Shown here piece after piece: positions 1 through 9,822 of a DNA stretch of 64,000 bases; the first letter of the stretch is position 1, and each line of letters begins with the position of its first letter. The position numbers and the translations under genes were made by a program. The stretch is taken from positions 4,347,501 to 4,411,500 of the forward strand of contig CP053159.1 of assembly GCA_014607495.2 (NCBI GenBank), given 5' to 3'. Below the pieces are notes generated by a model. It was not told the origin of the DNA. It saw only the letters and a program-made list of their open reading frames with translations, and searched no databases. Source of the stretch: Carposina sasakii. Taxonomy: Eukaryota; Arthropoda; Insecta; Lepidoptera; Carposinidae.

Positions 1-321
1 AATTTACTCTAAGTAAATATTTATTATACATATTTTAATGCCACATCTAACTTTAAAGATGTCTGTCCAAAGAAACCACAGAGACGTTTGAATGTGGAAT
101 CTCCGGCACATTAAGTCCAGCCCACAGGCACGACCGTGGTTCAGGGATGACTACACTTTAAATTATCACCTATTGTGTCATCTCCCTTAGGCAGCTGATG
201 GTTTTGATTAGGATATCTTATTGGAAAGACTGATCAGTAACCATCTTTCCTGATTTTTAAGGATCGTCAATACCTACACTCAAATCTGATAAAAATCTCG
301 CATACTAAGTCAGGATGCTTG
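1..321. other. Unassigned left-edge DNA
   Basis: AT-rich sequence with no frame, RNA gene or repeat that I recognise. It ends where a near-palindromic MITE begins. Confidence 0.5.
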
Positions 322-465
322 TTAGGGCTGATTTTTTCAATGGTTAAATAGTCTATCTGATGAATAAAGTTGATGCTGTCTCCATCTTGATTAAGTTTTA
401 GAGAAAGATAGCATCAAATTTATCATTCAGATAGGATATCTGGCCATTGAAAAAATCAGCCTTTA
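322..465. mobile_element. Near-palindromic MITE, TTAGGGC-ended family, copy 1
   Basis: The left end reads TTAGGGCTGATTTTTTCAA and the right end is its near complement, ending GCCTTTA. The two halves pair along most of their length through GTTGATGCTGTCTC on the left and GATAGCATCAAA on the right, with a centre near TTGATTAAG. Four other near-complete or partial copies lie at 20379, 21073, 36924 and 56831. A short foldback without coding capacity fits a MITE. Ends of the TTA(A) type hint at a TTAA-targeting superfamily such as piggyBac, but target duplication is not proven. Confidence 0.75.
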
Positions 466-483
466 CGTTAATAATATTAAATA

Positions 484-806
484 CTAGTGGACGCCCGCGA
501 CTCCGTCCGCGTGGACTACAGAAAAAACAAAATGTCGAAATTATCCGGGATAAAAAACATTTTCCCGGGATAAAAAGTAGCCTATATGTTAAGTGGGACC
601 TGTCACAATATATTCCTGAAAACTGCATCGAAATCGGTTCAGCCGTTTCTGAGATTAGCGTGCACAAAGCACAGACAAACAGACAAAAATTCCAAAAATC
701 ATCGTTTTGGGTTCTATTGCGTTGATAAAGGTCTCCTATAATATTTTTTCTCATATATCTTCCATGTACAGACAGCGATCCGTTACATTTTTATTATATG
801 TATTGA
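484..806 (-). mobile_element. Helitron-like non-autonomous element, empty-site reference copy
   Basis: Read on the minus strand it starts with TC at 806-805, runs through GTAACGGATCG and CTGAGATTAGCGTGCAC-type sequence, and ends CCACTAG at 484. The bases outside are A before TC and T after CTAG, as expected for Helitron insertion between A and T. A GC-rich imperfect stem (CGCGGAC/GTCGCG) sits about 10 bases before CTAG. The segment GGAATATATTGTGACA (complement of about 606-621) is uninterrupted here, whereas the copy at 57601 carries an insertion exactly there. About 100 internal bases near 690-770 are absent from the copy at 58841. Confidence 0.75.
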
Positions 807-1355
807 TTTTAATTTTTTGTCATTTTACGTGCGATGCAGAAAAAAATCGAATACAAGAGAACTCTCGATGCTCATAGGCTGACCGACATTAATAAAAGGA
901 ATAAAAAACTGTCAACATTAGTATCATGTTGTTACCAACAGTAAAGTAAAAGAGTGAAATCCCGGGAATAAAATTTTATTGAGGTAAAAAGATAAACTAT
1001 TTATTTGATTTCACTGCGCCCCAGTTTTATTCCTTTTCTTGGTACAAGTCCAGTATTTGTTATCGACAAATCTACCAGGCAAACATGGGTTCTGCTGATC
1101 CTGCGAACGAGCCGGATAAATTGACCGGTAATAATAAAATGTAAGGGGTAAGAATGTAGATGGCCATTTAGATAATTGTTGGCTACGCGGCATATCGGCA
1201 ACGTTTAGGTAGTGTATTGGAAAAGTCGGATAGTGTGGCCACAGTTCATATTTCGTGCAGAAAATAAGCTCTTGTGGCAAATAAAATTTATTGTAAAGGT
1301 GCAAATGTCAACTGTCGCTCACAATACGGACTCCATTATGTTCTGTGGCTCTAAT

Positions 1356-1399
1356 CGTAGTATGCCGTAGCACGTGCTACGAACTACGCACCTACTACG
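1356..1399. repeat. CTACG word cluster with 16-bp palindrome around an E-box
   Basis: Five copies of CTACG or its complement fall within 44 bases (1356, 1366, 1377, 1384, 1395). Positions 1366-1381 form the perfect palindrome CGTAGCACGTGCTACG with CACGTG (E-box) at its centre. A related but looser set of the same words occurs at 46455-46580, so this is probably a fragment of a dispersed repeat rather than a single regulatory site. Confidence 0.6.
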
Positions 1400-1470
1400 A
1401 AATGAGTATAATCTAAATTATTATTTTGCATTGTTGATTTTTAATAATCTTTAACATATAAACCCGCACA

Positions 1471-1517
1471 ATTATGTATTATGTTGTATGTAATTGAAGT
1501 ATAACATAATACATAAT
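1471..1517. repeat. 15-bp perfect inverted repeat
   Basis: ATTATGTATTATGTT at 1471-1485 is exactly complementary to AACATAATACATAAT at 1503-1517, with a 17-base loop. It is AT-rich and could be the remnant of a small palindromic element; function unknown. Confidence 0.8.
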
Positions 1518-2063
1518 ATATGCCGGTTTTTTACGTGGTATGTATTATAAATAAGCTCTCGTTTACTAGGAAGCCCTGAAGATGCTTACCTACTAGTCAA
1601 AGAGTTATTAAGACATTTTGTAATTACTACCAGAGTTGATCTACTGCTCTCTGAGCTGTGGCAACGGGAGATTTTATTGCCACCTCCGGCGGTCATCTGA
1701 GGAACTATCAAGAAGAATAGATGACGGCGCGTTTTGTCACCATTCGTTATGGATTCGATACGGATTTGGACACTGGATGTGTTTTACGATATTTTCATGT
1801 GCCAGAGAATGACGGACTTATGAGTGTTCTCTTTATTATCTGGAGAAATTTATACACAGCGGATAATTTCAATTCAATTTCTATTGGTTATTTGCAATGT
1901 TGGTTTAGTTTGTCAATAGCTAACCAATCTGGTCTGGCACTCCAAATCTTGGTACAATTCTACGTCAATGCCTACCTAAACCTGCCATTATATACCAAGA
2001 ACCTTAAGCCAAGTGAATACCTTGCCTAAAGCTTAGTACAATTTATTTAACATACATAATATG

Positions 2064-2186
2064 CCGGGAGGTGGGCAGCAGCGCCTCCCGTGTTGACAAC
2101 TTAGTCCAAAATACAAACTGCGGTCACCAACCCGCCTGCCCAGCGTGATGACTATGGGCAAATACCCCCCACGGCAGTCTTGTAGA
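2064..2186 (+). mobile_element. Non-LTR retrotransposon 3' end (stem-loop family), truncated
   Basis: Contains the family landmarks CCGGGAGGTGGGCAGCAGCG, CACCAACCCGCCTGCCCAGC and GACTATGGGCAAATACCC, but stops before the CAGCAGTGGACTGC block and the TGATGATG tail found in the copies at 31384 and 47760. The stem GTCACCA/TGATGAC is present with one mismatch. A family A repeat follows immediately. Confidence 0.7.
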
Positions 2187-2386
2187 CATATGTAATACCT
2201 ACATGGCTGTATTTCCAAAATGGGGAGCCAGAACTGCAGGATTATAAAGGAGATTCCATAGTCACGACAGCACAGCGGGGACAGCTGATGTAAATGGTCA
2301 GTGACAAGTTGCTAGCTCATCGCCTTACGGAATGCCCGAGTTCCCTAATCGACTTCCACGACAATAAGATGCATGAGCACAGGAAT
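2187..2386 (+). repeat. Family A interspersed repeat
   Basis: Landmarks in order: CATGGCTGTATTTCC, GCCAGAACTGCAGGATTATA, AGCGGGGACAGCTGATGT, AGTGACAAGTTGCTAGCTCA, GAATGCCCGAGTTCCCTA and GAGCACAGG. Copies sharing these blocks are at 7585, 22540, 28558, 31855 (-), 32632 (-), 37166, 41096, 45112 (-) and 55838, with a fragment near 2781. I do not know its class; a SINE or LINE tail is possible. Confidence 0.7.
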
Positions 2387-3276
2387 GTAGGTACAATGTT
2401 TTAAACAGAACAAAACAAACAATAACCTAATTTAAAATCAACAATACACAAATCTTTATATTCTCAGTGAAATCCGTAGTCCGTTTAAATTGACCATAAA
2501 CAGAGTTCGGTTGCTTATTTACTTCATTTTCAGTACAAACACGCGGCAGGTGAGAAGTGAAATGGCACGGACTTTCCCTTTTGCTCTTTCCACGCCTCCC
2601 TGTACGTCCGGTATATGAAGAAATAACAAGGGAGAGGTGGCCTAACAACTTTTGCTAATAGACATCTGTTGCTTGGGCAATGCGTGAACGGAACAGTAGA
2701 CTGTTATGGTAGGAGGTAAATATTAGCTAGTGATTGATTGATAGTGCGCTGCATACATAATGTAACAGAATCTTTTGTCATACATATAGACACGGCTATG
2801 TTTCCCATTAATAGAGGTTGCCGCGTAGCCGCGGTCGCCTTCGTCTACCTACGAGTTATCAGGGACACATGTAGTATCTTCGGCAAATTTTTCTATAGAG
2901 CGAGCGCCATTTCTTCGTACTCTCAATTCATTGTACCCTACCATACCCAAAATAAATTTGTAGGGTACATCGTTTATCGATTAGTAGTACAACACAATCT
3001 TTACAATCTATCACAAAGCGCATTGTAGGTAGGCGAACTCCTAAATCCCTAACCTGTGACTATTCGTCTAGTGGTTATGAACAGGTGCCTATTTATTTGC
3101 AAGAACGATAATTTGTTTAAATAAATTGAATATTTTATTTTAAAAAAAAATGTAGCCACAAGATCAAAGCTTGACTTTCTAAAATTATATATTACACGTG
3201 CTCTAATACGTTAGTGGTGGTGATCGAAGATTGTCATCTCCTTTATATACCTTCTTCATGTCCTTGCGCGTCCTGG
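2387..3276. other. Unassigned DNA
   Basis: No gene recognised. A short family A fragment (ACACGGCTATGTTTCCC) lies near 2781-2818. A run of about nine A residues is at 3141-3150. Confidence 0.5.
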
Positions 3277-3848
3277 ACGAATATTTTATGCACCAATGAA
3301 CGCATTTTCGTCCGGAATTATGCCGGGCAACTGACCACCCGGGTACGGAATCAGATCGACAAACATTCCTCTGATAAAGATAAATCATCTTGCGTTCGCT
3401 TCTATGACTTTGTACAGTCCGTGGTTTTAAGATAGGAACTTTCTAGTAGAGCAAAGTACAGCAAAGAAAAGTATCTGATGCAGTGATGGTGGCGCTGTCT
3501 GTTGTCTTTAAGGCTATCTATAATACGGATAAACCACAAGATCAGTATTAATTGTGAATTCGTTCAAATTTCCGTCCACGAATATTTTATGCACCAATGA
3601 ACGCATTTTCGTCCGGAATTATGCCGGGCAACTGACCACCCGGGTACGGAATCAGATCGACAAACATTCCTCTGATAAAGATAAATCATCTTGCGTTCGC
3701 TTCTATGACTTTGTACAGTCCGTGGTTTTAAGATAGGAACAATAGAGCAAAGTTATCTGATGCAGTGATGGTGGCGCTGTTGTTGTCTTTAAGGCTAATA
3801 TAATACGGATAAACAGTATTAATTGGAATTCGTTCAAATTTCCGCCAC
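3277..3848. repeat. Two-copy tandem duplication, unit about 300 bp
   Basis: Unit 1 is 3277-3577 and unit 2 is 3578-3848. The first 163 bases (3277-3439 and 3578-3740) are identical by eye. The remaining parts differ almost only by small insertions or deletions, all longer in unit 1: about 20 bases near 3440-3472, 2 bases in GCTGTCTGTTG, and 8-9 bases in AAACCACAAGATCAGT. Neither unit has a convincing coding frame. It is either a recent duplication or a local assembly error. Confidence 0.85.
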
Positions 3849-4060
3849 TGACCGAAAGTTAAGTTGTCTACAGATTGTTGTAGCTGCTTTGTTTAGGTTT
3901 GCTCTATTAAAGGGTTGATAACATGAAGGTAGCAGAGTGCGCCAAATGAGAAGATAACTGGTCATATTATCTCTTTCTATTATTAACCTTTAGTTTAGCA
4001 AGTCTATCAAGGCATTTTGAAATATTATATTTAGGTAAGAACTTTTTTTATTACCCATAC
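3849..4060. other. Unassigned DNA
   Basis: Short unique stretch between the tandem duplication and a retrotransposon tail; no gene signal seen. Confidence 0.5.
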
Positions 4061-4124
4061 ACTCATCAACCTATCAGTCCACTGCTGGAAGTAGGCCTCT
4101 CCGAGAGCACGCCATAAGTAATGG
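4061..4124 (-). mobile_element. Non-LTR retrotransposon 3' end fragment, reversed
   Basis: On the minus strand it reads GAGAGGCCTACTTCCAGCAG followed by TGGACTGATAGGTTGATGAG, matching the terminal block GGCCTACGTCCAGCAGTGGA of the copies at 31384, 41258 and 47760. Only the last 60 or so bases remain. Confidence 0.7.
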
Positions 4125-4395
4125 GGGGTTTATTTTATCTGTGCAAATACCAAGTTCTCATATTCACTTAGATACTTTCAGAGAAAACTCTAGGTATGGT
4201 GAGAAAGCAGAGTGAACTTTTGGCGAATTTCTAGATGTTTTGGAAATCACGTGCTTGTCGTTATGTAAATCGTCCTACCATTCAGCCAACATGGACGTAT
4301 TATATAAAATCGATGTTTATACGTGACTGACAAGTCGAACTTGTGCGTTTAACGCCACCTGCGACATAGTCTCATAATATTCGGCTTAGCGTACG

Positions 4396-4525
4396 TTTCA
4401 TAGAATAGTTCCCGTGGACTGTGTCGGAACTAACACGCTTTGTATGCACTTACACAGATTGTACTCTCACAAGCTTAACAACTAGCGCCGCCGGTGAAAG
4501 TAACTTTTTGGTGAATCTCAAGCTT
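4396..4525. repeat. Family C repeat, copy 1
   Basis: Shares CATAGAATAGTTCCCGTGGA, a GGAACTAA block, a TACAC(A/T)GATT block, AACTAGCGCC and GAAAGTAACT, in the same order, with 39626-39750. The two copies differ by substitutions and short gaps. Class unknown. Confidence 0.7.
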
Positions 4526-4837
4526 AGTGCACGCAGAACTGTATATTGAATAGCGGGGGAGGCACGTGTAAACACGGCCTAATGCGGAGATTTTGACTCG
4601 ACCTTTTATGAAATATGTAGAGCAATTGACGAGGGATTTCAAGTGACGATGAGATGACACCTATGTTACTCGTAAGGTATATCGCGACAGGTACAAACTT
4701 CAAGTTTTTAAGTAATGCCTAAATCTCCTTTATGATCTCCTGAACTCCTGAAGTTCTGACTAGCCCTTTCGGTAGTGCAGCCGTATATATGAATGAATCT
4801 GTATATGTATGAATGTAAAGTTAAAGGAATATACAAT
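4526..4837. other. Unassigned DNA
   Basis: No gene or familiar repeat recognised; ordinary AT-rich sequence leading into a GC-rich repeat at 4838. Confidence 0.45.
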
Positions 4838-5455
4838 AACTGGCGGCCGCCCACGGCTTCGCCCGCGTGAGAGTGCATTACTCCCGTGCGAAGCCGGGGC
4901 GGGTCCCTAGTTATACATTATAAACCTTCCTTGTGAATCACTCTATCTATTAAAAAAAGCCGCATCAAAATCCGTTCCCTAGTTTCAAAGATCTAAGCAT
5001 ACATAGGGACAGACAGCAGAAAGCAACTTTGTTTTGTTATACAGGCTTGGATGATTTTTGCTGTCGTCGAAACGTTGATACCTACGTGGAATCTTAAATG
5101 AGACTCATCATCACAAGCGATCATATTTCTCCATGGAAGCTCTTTCTTTTCCATATTAGCCAAAGTTGAGTTATGGACAAGCACTGGCGAATTTTATAAA
5201 TACATAGAGTAGCAGGATTTTTTTCACTATAAATAATTAATATCTGTCTATAAAAAAACTAACATAACACTAGACACTATACTTAGCTCTGTGGATTTCG
5301 CACGATCAAGGAATTAAAAGTGAAAATCTCGCTCTCACCAAATTCATCATAAAAATCCCAGCATTTTTTTTGCAAAACTTACTTTATTTGATATATAGAG
5401 TACGTACCCTTCGTTAATGGTGGCCACAAAATAATTTATTATATGTAGTGATGTA
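4838..5455 (-). repeat. Interspersed repeat split by a MITE
   Basis: Starts with a GC-rich arm (GGCGGCCGCCCACGGCTTCG) and continues with CCTTCCTTGTGAATCACTCT, CGCATCAAAATCCGTTCC and GACAGACAGCAGAAAGC. This resembles a common lepidopteran repeat that I remember as ending in a TATGTAGTGAT-type sequence. TATGTAGTGATG is indeed found at 5442-5453, after a 400-base insertion. The split is therefore inferred partly from remembered consensus. Confidence 0.5.
5042..5441 (-). mobile_element. CAGG-ended, TA-flanked MITE, nested copy
   Basis: TA at 5040-5041 is followed by CAGG, then a diverged version of the family end GATGATTTTTGGTCGTC. Further in are CTCCATGGAAGC, CCAAAGTTGAGTT, CTAGACACTAT, GCACGATCAAGGAATT and CCCAGCATTTTTTTTGC. 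The other arm carries AGTACGTACCCTTCGTTAAT. It is the minus-strand version of the copy at 57700. The right terminus is degraded, so its end is approximate. Confidence 0.7.
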
Positions 5456-7584
5456 CATTTTACATTCCACCTACTTCCCCCAAGAATGGAGTATTTCAAT
5501 GTTTGCGAACTCTAAACAATTTAGCCACCATTATTTACACAACCCATAGCATTTTCATTAAAACAATTTAAAGGCTCTCCACACATAATCATAACAAAGA
5601 AATAAAACAAGCACACCGCATGATGTATAGGGCCGTTGAAATAATATTATCGTTACCGAATACACACTTGAGGTAGAGACACACTTGTACTTCGCAGCTA
5701 ATGTACACAATACTTTACTTGCATTTTATACTTAACCCCAGTAATATTAACCTCATTTACTTAAAGACTTGTACATCTCAACTATACTAGATAGCGGCGT
5801 GGTTGTATGTTGTTAATTTTGTCATAGTGTCACTCTCTTCACTAAAACAAGTCTAAGTCTAACTCTGATACCTCTAAAGCTCAATTGCGGCTAGCCGTTT
5901 ATCCTGTAGAGCGTGCCAAAGAAATATACTTACATACAAACATACACTCGAAAAACATAACCCTTCTTTGGCGCAGTCGGGTAAAAATGGTCTATTCGAA
6001 CCACTAACCGATCCTTGGTTTGAGTGTGTATTTTTTGTATTTTAAAAGTTTATATGACCCGAAACACTTAGTCCAACCCCCCCTGATGTTACAGTACATG
6101 CGAGCCTTTCAAAACTGCGAAAAAAATATATAAGATAATAATTTCCACAGTAAAAAATACGCATATGCCTATGTAGTCCCACCTTTACCCTTAAAGAAAA
6201 ATCAACATAAAGTGAATAAAAGAAAATTATGAATCGCAAGACAATAAATTATCTCGTGTTGGCGGCAAAATAACATCACATTTGAATGCCTTTTATGCTT
6301 TATGGGAGCGTAACTATATGAAATAAGTCCCCGTGCCATTTTATGGCACATGAGGGCACGTACGTGGCATAATTTTTGAGTTGTTTGTTGCGAATGCGTA
6401 AAGTACATTTAAAACTTGGGTATGGCTTCCGAATTTGATTTACTGGCTTGAAATTTGTTTTGAGTGTCTATTCATTGGTTATTTATAGTTTTATAGATAA
6501 CTAATGGAGCGTAGATATTGTAGTGTATTATACATAGTACTTATTGGGAAATTTTGATATGATATGAAATTTAACCAGTAACTCCTTAAATAAAATTGTA
6601 ACACTTATTTTTATTTGATAGATAAATAAAATAAAACATGACTGTTTACAATAGCTAAAAGCGAGTTTTCATATAATAAATTTATCACTATTAAAATATC
6701 ATTAGCATACTCTTAGCATATAAATAAAATTTAAGAAAATTCTAAGAGGTGCCAAACTTTATATCGTCAATCAACTTTATATAAACCGCATGACGTGCAA
6801 AAATAAACAGCCTATCATTACAAATAAGTGTCGGCCGTAAACCATAATTTGTGACAAACCACCTCTCGAACCGCTAAAAGGTGCGGAATTTTCCTTCCAT
6901 ATAATTACATTATCGGAAAAATTGTATCTGCATGACATTTTTCCCATGAATTTAAATGTGTCTCTGAATACGTAACTGCTCAAAAGTCAAAGCCTACACC
7001 TTTCGCGACATTGTTTCGGGTATCTCTGTCTAGTTAGGGTAGATGAACTGAGTAGCAATATCAGAGGTGCTTATAATTTTTTTTATGTGCGTACAATAAA
7101 GAATAAGAACATAAGTCGATACAATATGGGTGGGACTAGGTTAATATTGTGTGTTAAATTTCAAGTATTTATTTTAATAGTCTAACTGGTGAAAAGTGGG
7201 TGTGTGAATTAACCTAATGTCACGACAGGCATTGCTTCAAGCAGGTATTTATAGTCATCCAATTCCCTTAAAATTCCTGCACCGCCCACCAAATTTCCCC
7301 ATGCCCATAATTCCTAATGACATGCAATAACCGTACCCCCAATTTTCAACATAAACCCGCCATAACAATATCGGCATCAGCGAATTTTTCTCCGGCAGTT
7401 TTTTATTCGAGTATAAGTAACACTTTTCCGTGTAATCAAAATTTTGCAGCCACCCTTAAGGGTGTATCGGACACTCGATTTGATTTTTACCACCGCACTG
7501 ATTCTACTCCTTCACTTGGCGGGTTCGCGCGGAATTACAATGAGCGTGAGATTCGGTGAGATGTGTGCGGACATGTCTTGATTC
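5456..7584. other. Unassigned DNA
   Basis: Two kilobases with no recognised gene or repeat. Frames of 60-70 codons occur on the minus strand (6042-6408, 6777-6983) but look like chance frames in AT-rich DNA: no domains, no splice sites flanking, no coding composition. Confidence 0.5.
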
Positions 7585-7855
7585 AATTACATACATACAT
7601 ATATATAGATATAAACACGGCTATGTTCCCGAAATAGAGTAGCTAGAACTGCAGGACCATAAAAGAGATCCTACAGCTACGTTTAGCATAGCGGGGACAG
7701 ATGTTAATTATCAGTGACAAGTTGCCTGAGAAAATGCCAGAATTACTTAGTCGACTCTTACGACATGCACGAAAGGAGATGTAGCTGATGTATTGTTCTA
7801 GTTGTTGTAGATGTGGGTGTTCTAGAGAAGCTCCACATCAGCACAGGACGATATA
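7585..7855 (+). repeat. Family A interspersed repeat, long copy
   Basis: Begins with a CATACATACATATATATAG microsatellite, then CACGGCTATGTTCCCGAAAT, GTAGCTAGAACTGCAGGACC, TTTAGCATAGCGGGGACAGA, ACTTAGTCGACTCTTACGAC and a GAAGCTCCACATCAGCACAG end. A segment around 7795-7825 (TGTTCTAGTTGTTGTAGATG) is extra relative to the copy at 55838. Confidence 0.75.
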
Positions 7856-9456
7856 AAGTGTAATTTAGGACCTACTCTTAGATCTACCAAGTAGGTATAC
7901 ACAGATTTTATAAAGATCGGTCATGCAAGTTCGCTTTGGACAAGTTACGTATACAAGAATATTATTAATAATTTATAAGAAATTAATTTCAAATGCGGTG
8001 GGATAATTATCTAATTATCTTATTTTATACTATAAACCACTGAGGTAGCTCTATCATTCTGTAGTTTCTGTCCTAGCCAAGAATCTTTGGCTATTCCCCT
8101 CTAACCCTTACTAGGCTGTCCTCTAACAAATCTACTCGAACCGTAGCGATTGTGACGTCCGTCCGTCTAAATAACTTCCTCGCTCGTGTCTATTGGTGCG
8201 GAACGTCGTCGTCTATTTAAATTCGGTCCATTCCTGTTTCAATTGTCACCTCCTTCGTAATCATGTTATGTGGGGAGGTCTGTGTTATTTTATTTACATT
8301 TAAATTCAGTTTTTGTATTGGAAAAATCTTAATCAATTTAACAATTGACAAGTCAAGCGTATATTTTGATTCACGACAAATCATTTTAGTTTACAATTTG
8401 ACAAATTTTACTAATCAGGATGACGTGTCTCTTCACAAACATTGCCATTTCTACTCGTTTCGTTATTCCAAATTTTCCTATTATAATGTCTACAAACTTA
8501 CGTTTCTCAACATTATTTCTTACGTCCCTGGCTGACTGTTTAAAAGGCATTTGAGCCTAAAAGTAAGATCACGTACGTTTTAGCACATTTCCACCTAAGT
8601 GCACATGTCCGCTATCAGCCGATAACCGTCTCCAAGTGTTCCAGAGTGTTCCAGAATATTTTGTTTGCTGATCACGTCCACGTCCCCTCCCCCCACTTTA
8701 TGACTAATGACGGGCTCACATGAGGCACCTCATGAAGTGTCATTTACTTTGTATTCAAATCGTAAGGCTTCCTGACCCTGATTAATGTTATTCTTCATGT
8801 GCTCGTGTAAACGTCTCTGAAGATCTTATGTGAGCCTGGTAACGTGAAATATTGTTAATGACTGATGTATTATAAGTTTTCATAGAAAATGTTGGTGTTT
8901 TTGCTTACCGTAAAGTAAAATGGGGATCAGAAATAAATTCCATCCAAAGGAAGTTAAGCACAAGTAGAGTCAAATAAGACCGGCGAAACTTTTCATCGAT
9001 AAATCGAAACTGGCATCTTTATCTCGTAGGTAAGAAGGCAAATACTCTAAACTTAAGCTTAACTTAATGGCGTTTCATTATATCGTTAGATAGGCTTAGA
9101 CGTCGGCCTCTCTGAGTTATGGTTATTTGAATTGTACGAAACAAAATAAATTTACCGAACGTGCTCTATAACGTTCTGCTCTTTGCATTTTTGAGTGCTT
9201 ATTTCGAGTAGGATAAAACTTTGCGTTATTTATGGTGTCTTGGTAAGATTTAATGTGAACTCAAACGGCGATAATGTGAATATTTTAGTAGTCTGAGTAC
9301 AGAATTGAAATACGGAATCATGGGAAATGGCATTTCTGTTGTTATGTATTCAAAGCATATAAAAGATTCCAAGTATTTCAAAGCTGCTTCTTTAAAAACA
9401 ATCAATTTAACTTACATAGTTACAAATGCTACTTATAGTTACTATAATTACTCATA
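7856..9456. other. Unassigned DNA with balanced-composition islands
   Basis: No gene recognised. A 90-codon frame at 8263-8535 (+) has a high Phe/Tyr/Ile content typical of AT-rich chance frames. Sequence at 8140-8260 and 8540-8840 is less AT-biased than its surroundings and could be regulatory, but nothing specific is visible. Confidence 0.45.
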
Positions 9457-9822
9457 GCGGTGATAGCCCAGTGGTTAAGATGTGCACCTTCCAAACGGGA
9501 GGCGTAAGTTAGATCCTAGTCACGGGCCTGTACCAATGAATTTATTTCAAGTGCAAAATTTTAGCAATTCGTCATCTTAATGTTGCAAAATTGTCACTTA
9601 GCTCGTGCCTCGGAAAACACGTAAAACCGTTGGTCCTGCTCCTGATCTCTCTCCGGTCGAGTCGACTTTCCGTCCCATCGGACTATGAGAGTAACGGAAT
9701 GGAGAGTGCATCTGTGTTTGCGCACACATTTGTGCACTATAATATCTCCTGCGTACCTGGCCAATCTCCATAGAGATTGGTCGCCTTGACCGAAATACGG
9801 TCGGAGATCATCATCATTATAA
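9457..9822 (+). mobile_element. Composite SINE: tRNA-like head with LINE-like tail
   Basis: The head GCGGTGATAGCCCAGTGGTT (box A-like) is followed by a degraded box B (GTTAGATCCTAG), resembling the tRNA-related start of lepidopteran SINEs. From about 9590 the sequence changes to a LINE-3'-end style block: CTCGTGCCTCGGAAAACACG, CCCATCGGACTATGAGAG, GCGCACACATTTGTGCACTA, ending in CCGAAATACGGTCGGAGATC and a short ATC/ATA-type tail. Non-autonomous, with no long frame; class inferred from architecture. Confidence 0.65.

Larger units (their letters stand above)
807..2063. other. Unassigned DNA with a CTACG cluster and a hairpin
   Basis: No recognised gene. Open frames at 1011-1304 (-) and 1721-2029 (+) have no visible domain, splice context or start context, so I do not call them. 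The region holds a cluster of five CTACG/CGTAG words (1356-1399) and a 15-base perfect inverted repeat (1471-1517), listed separately. Confidence 0.5.

Noticed and set aside
398..754. Overlapping frames of 92 and 118 codons on both strands
   Set aside because: They lie across the MITE at 322-465 and the Helitron-like element at 484-806, which explain the lack of stops; no protein domain.
1721..2029. 102-codon plus-strand frame
   Set aside because: No domain, no flanking splice sites, ordinary composition; unconvincing as a gene.
3203..3736. Frames of 60-73 codons repeated in both units of the tandem duplication
   Set aside because: The repeated peptide is a consequence of duplicated DNA; frame is not maintained by the differences between units.
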